In this document: positions 18,963 through 26,542 of the stretch, piece by piece
Layout: each line of letters begins with the position of its first letter
Position numbering within the stretch: the stretch's first letter is position 1
Origin: Norana najaformis
Lineage: Eukaryota; Annelida; Clitellata; Crassiclitellata; Hormogastridae
Reading direction: 5' to 3'
DNA length: 64,000 bases
Assembly (NCBI GenBank): GCA_964023275.1
Contig: OZ029913.1
Location: 47,123,976 to 47,187,975 of the forward strand
The notes under the pieces: model-generated
Databases searched by the model: none
The model's input: the letters and a program-made list of their open reading frames with translations, nothing else
Told to the model about the DNA's origin: nothing
Made by a program: the position numbers and the translations under genes

Positions 18963-20219
18963 TTAGTATACAACCTTCATAAGCCGCCCGTTGCCGATGT
19001 TCAGCTGGGGATCTATGAATATATATTTGTTGCAATAAAGCACGCCAGCCGCTTGTACTGTCTTTTCCAACTGTATCGAGATAGATTTGCTCCCGACGTT
19101 TCTCCCCGATCCGTGGACCGCGTGGTCGTCGCTGGTGCGGAAGTCTAACCAAAAGCCGTATCGGTTATGAAAGTATGTAGTCTGATCAATCGACGGTATT
19201 TGGCCGCGCGCAAAGCCCTTGACGATCTCGTCCCAGTACTGGTATGGATGCATCCCCTCAGAATAAAACTGGCTGGTTTGACCATCCACACACACACTAA
19301 CCCTTTTAATGACCGGATTGTAGAAATTCTCGCTGTTACGTCCAAAGGCTGGTCCCGTCGCGCCAGCGGCGGGATCCTCAAAGAGGAGCAACACGCCCTT
19401 GAGGGATTTTGCAGGCGTATCCACATTGATATTCCAGATTTCTTCTTTTTTTGTTTAGCTCTTCTCTTAGGCCGAGGATCATAGTGAAAAATATTGCTGT
19501 CTCACCCTGAATCTGTCGATTAACTGCAATTGAGAGCCCTTCATGTGTTACCTTCTCAAACTCCAATGCTATGTTGCTGATCTGGTATGTCGCGGTAGTA
19601 TTGGCGCTGACAATGACCTGTCCATACTCGTGGAATGTAAGTTCGAAGGAGAGCTGATCTATAAGACCGTACTGATAGAAGGGCATGTGATCGGTGAGTA
19701 GCTCGATATCTAGAGGTATGAAGAATCTGTTTCCATATGCTGCGGCGATACTCGTGTCTGGTTGGGTAGCTGCAACGGCGTTACTCGCACCAACACGGAT
19801 TTTAGCGGTGTTCGTGTTTAGAATGCCTTGATAAGAAGAGTTTATACGTTCTTTATCCGTTAGCCAGAGATCCCGGAAACAGAGATAGCGGTCGGCGTAG
19901 TTGAGGATGTAAACATCTACTACTTCGAGCTTGACGACGATTTTCTTCACGATGGCGCGTCCGAAATTGTTGACGATTGTTCGGTTAACGTCAGGTGTAG
20001 CGCCCGTGCCGTTGGTTAGTGTGATTGTAAACGCAACTCTTACACTCCCCGGTACAATAACATCGTGCGCCCGAGCTTTGGAAAGCTTACTGTCAGTGGC
20101 TGGTTTTGATCGATTGTCGTAGGCTTGTTTGCTACCACGACAGATGTTCGCAGAGCCTTAGTGCCGTGCGCGCTCCTTGCTGAGCGGTATGGATCTAACT
20201 TGTTGCCGTAAGATGCCAT
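18963..20219 (-). pseudogene. MCP: Polinton major capsid protein (double jelly-roll), frameshifted
   Basis: The gene starts at ATG 20219 (MASYGNKLDPYRSARS) and runs about 418 codons in three frames, with shifts near 20070 and 19440, the latter in an A-rich run. Diagnostic stretches include LCFRDLWL in the first half, FYNPVIKRVSVCVDG, then HGSGRN, and the C-terminal DPQLNIGNGRL, which is characteristic of Polinton and related virus capsid proteins with two jelly-roll folds. It would form the hexons of an icosahedral shell. It ends one base before the ATPase start and is divergent from the gene at 20264 across 44 bases. Length and termini look complete; only the frame shifts break it. Confidence 0.88.
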
Positions 20220-20263
20220 GTTGAAGGTACTATAATATCCTCCTATAATATCTATTCTTCAAC
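20220..20263. promoter_or_regulatory. 44-bp divergent promoter-like gap with two TATAATA boxes
   Basis: Between the divergent capsid and proline-rich genes, TATAATA-type boxes occur near 20231 and 20244. Both genes could be driven from here. The same motif precedes 11686 and 11159. Function is inferred from position only. Confidence 0.45.
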
Positions 20264-21573
20264 ATGGCTGAAGGTGGTGAGTTTGAGATGGGCGAGATGG
20301 CCCGTCATGGCGAAGATGTTAACGCGTTTAAAGAAACTAACGTTGACGAACTGGAGCTTATAGCGCACCAGAGCCTTCTCCGAGCACCGCTGAAGGACTC
20401 CCGGTAGGCTGGACGGTTGGGACAACGGAGGGACATGGTGGTGAGTATACCAAAATGCGCATTACAGTTTTTAAAGAGTATATGCGACAAAGCGGGAGAC
20501 TTTTCCATGAACCTGATAAGAATCTTTTCTTTCGCAGCAACACCGAAACAAAGGACCTCGATGTTTTGTATCAAAATAAGTGGTAACGTTTAACACAAGT
20601 CGCTAATAAAGATAAGTTCTATGCACCGTCGACGATAGATATGCCGGTTGATCTGCAGGTGTCTCTCGGGCTGCGTGAGCCATCAATACCGAAGCCTTCC
20701 GCAAAGCAAAGACAGCAGTTAGCAGAAACGCAAGAACATATACCAGTGGTAGCTGAAAATGCTACGTCTGAAGAAATTCTGCAGGCTACAAATTCCACAC
20801 ACACTGCGCTTAGGAGGCTGTTCGAGTCTGTAGGAACCAACACGGATGGGGTACCAATGCGCGATCTTGAAGGTCTCGACAGTTCGTTGCAACGTTTGGA
20901 GGGTGCGCTTGCTGATAATTTCGCAAAGCTTAAGACGTTGGACGACCATATAGCTCTCGAAGAGCGGAAGCTGGCTGCTGAAGGTATCTCTGAGGAGACG
21001 CGATAAATTATAAATGAGCGGCTGAGGAGCCTGCGTGAAGAGCGAGCCGTTCGGTTTGAAATTACGACCACAAACCATACTGAGGTAAGAAGCCAGGTCA
21101 ATCGCATACGCGCGACGATCAGGCGTATGCTCGATATCGATACAACACTCGCCGAGCGAATAAGAACATTGTTTCGCGAGAAAGGCATCACCATCACGTC
21201 GCTTCTGACTGCTTTAGGCTTCATTGTGTCGACAATTGTTCTCGCCATCACAGGTGGTGTCAAAGTTGTGCCAATTCCGAAACCAACTCCCCCACATCAG
21301 CCACCGCCGCCTCCCCCACCGCCGCCGGGTCCGACCCCTCCACCAGCTCCCAAGCCTCCTGGTGTGGAGCAACTGCAGAAACTGGGTGAGTGGTTGAAGG
21401 CGCTAGCCGGGAAACCCGCTGCAGCTTTACCGAGCATCATTGGTGCTGCCGTGTCTTGGCTCCTAAAAATGGCGGGCAGCGCCGCTGTATGGTTGGCTGG
21501 GAACCTGTGGGCTCTCGTCGTGGCGTTTGTCATCGCCGTTTGTGTGTGGATAAAAGAAAGCCGCTTGCGCTAG
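20264..21573 (+). pseudogene. Polinton proline-rich protein with hydrophobic C-terminus, broken
   Basis: Starts at ATG 20264 (MAEGGEFEMGEM). A shift near 20368 and in-frame stops at about 20585 and 21004 interrupt it. The middle is helical and charged (LEGLDSSLQRLEGAL, LEERKLAAEG), consistent with a coiled coil. Then come TLFREKGITITSLLTALGF with a hydrophobic span, a run of nine prolines in a PPPHQP-type spacer near 21288-21360, and a long hydrophobic end (LAGKPAAALPSIIGAAVSW, WLAGNLWALVVAFVIAV) before TAG. About 435 codons. I associate this layout with a recurrent, uncharacterised Polinton gene. The coiled coil plus membrane end suggest a membrane-remodelling or spike-anchoring part, but that is speculative. 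Confidence 0.6.
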
Positions 21574-21594
21574 TCTATTGGAGCTATTGCGCTG

Positions 21595-22299
21595 TTGTAC
21601 ATCACAGTGGCAGAACTTCATGTGTTGACCGATTTGGATGGTGGACCGGTTGCGTTAGAACACAATATCGACAATGCAGACGGGGATAAGCGTGTGGGCC
21701 TTCGCGAAATCACGTATGTGACGGGCTGGTGCAATGTCTCGGCTGCGCTCGGCAATAATGTCTTCATGACTTTCTCCTCAATCCCTGGCGCACCAACAAA
21801 CGTTACAGTGCCGGACGGGTACTATAATATCGTCACTCTAGGGGCCGATGTTTCAGCATCGGTTCCCGGGTTCAGTGTGAAAGCAAATCACGCGACGGGG
21901 AAAGTTACATTAACTCTAACAGACCCAAACTATTACCTGAACCTGGCGTCAACCGCGGCGATATGGGGCTTCGATGATTGTGGACCGCTACCAGCAGGCA
22001 CGTATGTGGGCGACTCACCGCCGCGCTTCTTCAACAACCGTAATCTGTACGTCCACCTCGGACAGATAAACACGACCGGCAGTGTTCTGAATGGTCGCCA
22101 GATTACGCTTCTCCGTGTGATTCCTACTTCAAGCGAATCATGTGGCGAGTCGCGCACCGTCACTTTCGAGAATCTACAATTCCGTCGGCTTCGTGGTGGA
22201 AGTATTCAAGAATTAACAGTTCGTATATTAGACGCCAACAGCTCAGACATATCAGCGTTCGTGCAGTTGTTCTCTGTCACACTCGAGGTTCAGCAATGA
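21595..22299 (+). CDS. Beta-rich Polinton protein, about 234 aa, candidate minor structural protein
   Basis: An open frame in phase with the preceding gene's frame after its TAG. No ATG stands at the natural start: the likely first codon is TTG at 21595 before YITVAELHVLTD, so an ATG may have mutated, and the next ATG is about 57 residues on. The protein lacks membrane spans and looks beta-rich, with GYYNIVTLGADVSASV, NLYVHLGQINTTGSVL, CGESRTVTFENLQFRRL and TVRILDANSSDI near the end, as in capsid-associated jelly-roll or fibre proteins. It may be the minor capsid (penton-like) protein, but I cannot prove it. Its TGA overlaps the next ATG as ATGA (22296-22299). Confidence 0.55.
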   Translation: MYITVAELHVLTDLDGGPVALEHNIDNADGDKRVGLREITYVTGWCNVSAALGNNVFMTFSSIPGAPTNVTVPDGYYNIVTLGADVSASVPGFSVKANHATGKVTLTLTDPNYYLNLASTAAIWGFDDCGPLPAGTYVGDSPPRFFNNRNLYVHLGQINTTGSVLNGRQITLLRVIPTSSESCGESRTVTFENLQFRRLRGGSIQELTVRILDANSSDISAFVQLFSVTLEVQQ

Positions 22300-22716
22300 G
22301 TCTTTGGGGTCCTGGCTACTTCAGCAATAGTGCTGCCGATTGTAAAATACCTCAAAAGCGTGACGTTTATAATAGTGGTGTCATCTCATCTGTTATACCA
22401 GGTACACCCGCAGTTGTGCGCACCGGTGTGCACGCCTCACATCACATGACCGGGCGACGGTGGTTCTGTCCTAGTACCTCCTGGGCTGTATAGGTTTCTC
22501 GTTGAAGGAAAGCGTGACAGTAGAAATCCTGTTGGCTTATACTTCATCTATGCTCAGTCGTCGGCAGTCATGGGGGGTAGAGGCGTTACAACTCCAGAGT
22601 TTGATTTTACAATGGTAAAACTGTTTGAACGTGAGACTAAGATAGCCATGACGGTCTCACAATCGAAGTTGGTCGATTTAAATATGCAGACCTCGCTCAT
22701 TATAGAAGAAATCTAA
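22296..22716 (+). pseudogene. Small Polinton structural-type protein, frameshifted
   Basis: Starts at ATG 22296, overlapping the upstream stop. The first frame (MSLWGPGYFSNSAADCK) ends at a TAG near 22491. A second frame picks up around 22480 with RFLVEGKRDSRNP, FDFTMVKLF, KIAMTVSQSKLVDL and a final LIIEEI before TAA at 22714-22716. About 140 codons if joined. The beta-rich second half has a faint pattern match to the region before paralogue B at 24407. Two bases separate its stop from the next ATG. Function unknown; the linkage suggests co-expression with the flanking genes. Confidence 0.45.
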
Positions 22717-22718
22717 CG

Positions 22719-23338
22719 ATGGCGCTATACCCACCACTCGAAGACTCTCTAGAGAATTCTGGAGAGGTGACAAAGCACAGCCCGCATGATTTCCGCCTGC
22801 AGAAGATTAATGAGCTCGAGGCTTTCCTTCGTTCTGAAATCGAGAGTCGCGGTCGCCTCCACAAAAAGCATCGCAGAGCGGTCAAAGTGTTTGACTGCTT
22901 GTTGAGCGGTCTTTCCACCGTCTGTGCTGGCATGGGCGCTGGCGGAGTTACCCTGCTAACCACTGGCGTCGGATTTATCCCTGGTCTCACGCTCGGGGGC
23001 GTAGGCATAGCCTTTGGTTTGCTCGAGATTGTCAGCATCGCCACTTCCCGCAAATGTTCGGCTAAAGCCGCGAAACACTCTACTATTCAGACACTGGCCA
23101 TATCGAAACTTGACACGGTCAAGGCTATGGAAGACGGCTTCGTCAGCGACGAAGAGTACAAACTGATCTTCGATGAAGTGGCGAAGTACCGCAAGCTCAA
23201 GGAGGAAAATCGGCGCAAGCTCATTGGTTCGACTTCTATCGTCGATGGCAGGCAAAAAACGAGCTGATCAAGCAGGGGCGCGAGGAAGCCCTTGCTTCGC
23301 TCATGAAAAATATCGCCGGCGCCTCCAAGTCTCCATAG
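22719..23338 (+). pseudogene. Polinton hydrophobic helical protein, paralogue A
   Basis: ATG 22719 opens MALYPPLEDS, then FRLQKINELEAFLRSEIE, LHKKHRRAVKVF, two adjoining glycine-rich hydrophobic stretches (VCAGMGAGGVTLLTTGVGF and LGGVGIAFGLLEIVSI), AKAAKH, and a charged helical end with SDEEYKLIFDEVAKYR. A frame change near 23250, in ggcaaaaaacg, moves the last residues (GREEALASLMK) to another frame, which stops with TAG at 23336-23338. It is clearly homologous to 24611-25243 in the same element. The helical hairpin with a glycine-rich core could insert in membranes, but I cannot name a function. Confidence 0.6.
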
Positions 23339-23346
23339 CGTGTGTG

Positions 23347-23403
23347 ATGGGCTCTTTGGACTCCCTTCCGACCGTGCCGTCTGCACCACCTCCCTACGAA
23401 TAA
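23347..23403 (+). other. Micro-ORF with PSAP and PPPY motifs
   Basis: Eight bases after the paralogue A stop, an ATG opens an 18-codon frame whose product ends in VPSAPPPYE. It contains overlapping PSAP and PPPY, the two classic late-domain motifs that recruit Tsg101 and Nedd4-type ligases. It may be the N-terminus of a gene lost to decay in 23404-24116, or a chance proline-rich end. It is too short to call a gene with confidence. Confidence 0.3.
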
Positions 23404-24116
23404 GACCGAAAAAAGTAGTTTTTTCTGCGTCTATATTCTCCGCAGCAATCGAAACCGTTCTCAGGTCCAGGCACTGATTTTGAGCTCTGCAGGGAGAACC
23501 GGGTACCTACTTTTTGCAACGCCAGATGTACAAGTTGCAGTCTCGTTGGAGCGGCTGTGTCTGTATCGCACCTCGACACACGCACCTATATTGGATTTTT
23601 TGTGGAGGCAACCATGGAATCGTGTTGAGGTTCGCCGTTCTCCCGAACAGGGTGGAACAAGTGGCGCCCGTGGTAACATAGTTGTTCCATATTGTTTCAT
23701 TCTATGTGTCGGGATAATACGGGGTGTATGTCATGCTGGTGGATATACTCGAATTCCCGGTCAGGACGAAGTTGTCGCACGTTCCGTTAAAAGGAGACGA
23801 GCCGACGACAACTATATTGGGGAGCCGTCTACCTTCGACGGTCAGTATGAGCAGCAGTATTAACTCAGAGTGAAAGCCTGCCATTGTGATCCTTCGTAGT
23901 CTGCTCCTGTTTAATTGGGATTCTGTCATGATCAATTCTATGTTAGCCACGATACTTTTAGGTAATTCTCGTTTTACATTATCAAAAGAATACACGGCAA
24001 CAAGAAAACAAGGTGGTGTCGTTTTGCACCCTCGGTGGTTGAAAAGGCTTAGACAAACTATGGTTTTTCGTTGTGGCTGGCTGGTGGTGTCATTTTGACT
24101 CCGCTTATACTACTAC
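23404..24116. pseudogene. Decayed Polinton coding sequence
   Basis: About 0.7 kb between the two paralogue modules. Several partial frames alternate on plus (for example TDFELCRENRVPTFC near 23480-23530 and VYVMLVDILEFPVRTKL near 23732-23790), consistent with one gene carrying many frameshifts. A minus-strand frame at 23702-23995 also exists. None shows a known motif, so I do not assign a product. Confidence 0.3.
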
Positions 24117-24461
24117 ATGAGTCAATATCAGTTGAACTGGACCAACGGGCAGATCACACTGGGCCGTTAGGGCTATGGTAACGTTACAGCTCCTACTACG
24201 CCCGAGCGTTTGGCTGACTTGCTTAAGGAATCCCTGGATTATGAGGACGAGGCCATTCACACGTGTGACTTCTACAAACTCTCATCTGAACGCCAGACTT
24301 GGTGCGTCTGTAACATTTCCGTTGACTACTTTGAGGTACCCATGCATGAGTACTCTCGATCCACCAAACAAGGTTTCAGTGGGCTCTGGTTTCTTGGAGA
24401 TTCAGCATGTCTGGTTATTATGTCAACAAGGCCAGATTCAGTATTGTTCAGGAAGGACTAG
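24117..24461 (+). pseudogene. Small Polinton protein with one internal stop
   Basis: ATG 24117 opens MSQYQLNWTNGQITLGR, then TAG at 24168-24170, then continues in frame through GNVTAPTTPERLADLL, WCVCNISVDYF and SGLWFLGDSACLVIM to TAG at 24459-24461. About 114 codons. The last 55 bases overlap the next gene, which starts at 24407 in another frame. No known motif. The layout (a small beta-rich gene, then a hydrophobic helical gene) repeats that of 22296-23338. Confidence 0.4.
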
Positions 24462-25243
24462 ATAATATCGGTTCCATAGCCGTCGAAATCAGCGATGTTA
24501 ACCGTATATTTTACACGTCATTCCGTCGAGATGTTGAAGTCAAGATGCGCTGGATGCGCGGTCGTTCTGATATTCCTGTAGGCTTTTCCGCTGGTAGAGA
24601 AACTATAGCCATGCCACTGTATCCATCTCTCACCGATCCTGCCTTTCCAACTGAGATGACGCCGTCCATACCACGGACATTCCGCCTGCAGAAAGTCGGA
24701 GAGCTCGAGGCCTTCCTCAGATCGGAGGTGGAAGCCCTCAGCCGTCTGCACAAGAAGTATTGTAGAGCAGTGAATGCGACCCATGGTGCGTCCGCCGCCT
24801 TTGCAATTATCGGTCTTGGGGTGGGTGTTAGAGGCGCAACCTTGCTAGCGACTGGGGTTGGACTCGTACCCAGTCTAAATCTTGAGGGTTTCACCGTGCT
24901 GGCTAGCCTGCTTGATGTCATTGGTGTCGCCATCAGCCGGAGATGTACTGCAAGAGCGGCAAAGCATGAAGCAGTTCGGGTGCTCGCCAGTAGCAAGCTC
25001 AACACCGTCCACAGTCACATCACGAAAGCGTTGGAAGACACCATGATCAGTGATGATGAGTACAAGATGATCCTCGACGAGGTTGAAAAGTACAGGGCCA
25101 TGAAGGCCGAGATCCGGCACAAGTCTGTTGCTGTGGCTGCGATGGACGAAAAGCCAAAAAAAGAGGTGATCGAGCGTGGTCGAGAGGAAGCCCGCGCGGC
25201 ATTCATCAAAAGGCTTGCAGCATTAGAATCACGTTTGGCCTGA
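24407..25243 (+). CDS. Polinton fused protein: small domain plus paralogue B, 278 aa
   Basis: Open from ATG 24407 (MSGYYVNKARFSIVQ). The first 68 residues are a beta-rich segment with IGSIAVEISDVNRIFY. At ATG 24611 the protein continues in frame into MPLYPSLTD and FRLQKVGELEAFLRSEVE, the start of a protein homologous to paralogue A (22719-23338): LHKKYCRAV, a glycine-rich hydrophobic pair (LLATGVGLVPSL, LASLLDVIGVAI), AARAAKH-like ARAAKH, SDDEYKMILDEVEKYR, and an arginine-rich end (GREEARAAFIKRLAAL). In module A the corresponding parts are separate genes. Here no stop divides them, so this is a fusion or read-through. It is intact, unlike paralogue A. Function unknown. Confidence 0.55.
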   Translation: MSGYYVNKARFSIVQEGLDNIGSIAVEISDVNRIFYTSFRRDVEVKMRWMRGRSDIPVGFSAGRETIAMPLYPSLTDPAFPTEMTPSIPRTFRLQKVGELEAFLRSEVEALSRLHKKYCRAVNATHGASAAFAIIGLGVGVRGATLLATGVGLVPSLNLEGFTVLASLLDVIGVAISRRCTARAAKHEAVRVLASSKLNTVHSHITKALEDTMISDDEYKMILDEVEKYRAMKAEIRHKSVAVAAMDEKPKKEVIERGREEARAAFIKRLAALESRLA

Positions 25244-25249
25244 GTTAAG

Positions 25250-25710
25250 TATGTGTTGCGATACTGACACCCGTCCCGGTCGAACCCTCGGCCCCGCCAC
25301 CATGAGTTGGATTAATGCACTGTCTGCGCCACACGCGGCAGACCGTCTGTGCTCAAAGCGGCATGCGCAGCGGGCTGTACTCAAGCGGAACACGCGGCCG
25401 GGTCAGAGCGAGCTGTGTGGCATATCGAGGTCTCGCTACGCCCAAATCGGCACGCGCAGCAGCCACTGCGCTCAAACCGGGCCGTGCTCAGAGCGGCGCA
25501 AGCGGCAGCCACTGCGTCCAGGCCTACGCGCATCAGCCACTGAGTTGGAAGCCTGATATGCCTTGGATGCACGCGTGCCCACTCGCACAAATCCCCATAT
25601 TACATCCGGGGGCCCCGCGCCGCCCACAGCGCCCGTATGCACACCATCCGCCGCACGCCGCCGTCAGATATACACAGACCCACTGCGCCATTGCATCTAC
25701 TTATGTACTA
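25250..25710. other. GC-rich degenerate repeat-like spacer, no gene
   Basis: Between the last Polinton gene and the LINE at 25711 lies a GC-rich stretch in which phrases like ctcaaagcgg, ctcaagcgga, caaatcggca and gctcaaaccg recur every 30-40 bases with cgcgcag or cgcagc. It is rich in CpG. Open frames here are long only because stops are rare. It may be the degraded right end of the Polinton or an old tandem array. Confidence 0.35.
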
Positions 25711-26460
25711 GTGCTGGACTACAAAGAATAATGGATGCGCTGAACAAACAATTGGAAGAATATTGTGTGAAGATAAATAGAAAGAAAAGAAAGGTGTTGA
25801 GATCGAGCAACTGTGAAGGAAAAAGAATGACTACAGTATTGTAATCGATGGTACAAAAATTGAACAAGTCCACCAGTTCTGTTACCTTGGAAGTTTAATA
25901 TAAGATAGCTGCAGATGCACTGTCGAGATCAAGAGAAGAATAGCACTGGAAAAAGAAGCATTCTGGAAGAAAGGAGAACTTCTGAGAGGAAGGCTGAATC
26001 TCGATCTAAACAAAAGAATGGTGAAAAGCCTCATATGGAGTGTAACACTGTGTGGTTCTGAGACATTGGAAAGGCAGCAACTGAGAAACTCGATGCACTT
26101 GAAATGTGGATATGGAGAAGATGGCAAAAATCAGCTGGAAGGATTATAAAATAAACGAGGCACTTGGTACGGGAAGTAGGGACATTGGCTAATGCAATAA
26201 GGAGACAAATGCACTGGATTGGTGTAAATTGGTGTACTACGTGTAAGTTCTCATCTGAGGACAGTGATTGAAGGAAGAATTAATGGAAATAAGGTTCCAG
26301 GAAGACCAAGAAATATGGTGTTGGATTGGATGATGGATAAAGAAAGAAGACAGGGCCACAAAGAAGTTAAAGAACAGCACAGAACATTAAAGAGTGGCAT
26401 CGTTGGATTCTTGGACCTGCTTAAGGGCTGAACACTGAAGTTGAATTGGAGAAAAAAGAC

Positions 26461-26464
<4 letters not shown>
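25711..26464 (+). mobile_element. RTE-type LINE 3' part with (ATC)n tail
   Basis: Decayed reverse transcriptase C-terminus: GLQRIMDALNKQLEEY, HQFCYLGSLI, CTVEIKRRIALEKEAFW, RLNLDLNKRMVKSLIWSV and GSET, followed by an untranslated end and (ATC)n. Several stops and shifts are present. It could be the missing 3' half of the LINE cut at 5185, since it resumes about 90 codons further along the protein. That would make the whole Polinton an insertion in one LINE. Confidence 0.7.
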
Positions 26465-26499
<35 letters not shown>

Positions 26500-26533
26500 C
26501 CACCACCACCACTACTACCACCACCACCACCAT
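26464..26533. repeat. (ATC)n grading into (CAC)n microsatellite
   Basis: Eleven or so ATC units pass into CAC and CTA units. It directly follows the RTE-type LINE end and probably began as its 3' tail. Confidence 0.9.
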
Positions 26534-26542
26534 GCACAAATT

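Larger units (their letters stand above)
5186..25250. mobile_element. Polinton/Maverick element, degenerate, about 20 kb with insertions
   Basis: The gene set identifies the element: protein-primed family B DNA polymerase, rve-type integrase, FtsK/A32-like packaging ATPase and double jelly-roll major capsid protein, plus several small membrane and structural genes. Removing the CMC-like transposon (2.6 kb) and the RTE fragment (0.75 kb) leaves about 16.7 kb, within the usual 15-20 kb. I could not find the long terminal inverted repeats. The left edge is set where LINE sequence stops, inside the polymerase N-terminal region, and the right edge follows the last recognisable gene. The adenovirus-type cysteine protease usually present was not seen. 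Boundaries are approximate to a few hundred bases on the right. Confidence 0.85.

Noticed and set aside
23702..23995. A 97-residue minus-strand gene in the Polinton
   Set aside because: Plus-strand frames over the same bases look at least as protein-like and the region is decayed; neither strand can be supported.
25315..25731. Long plus-strand open frames near the Polinton right end
   Set aside because: GC- and CpG-rich repeat-like sequence lacks stops in several frames at once; no protein family is visible.
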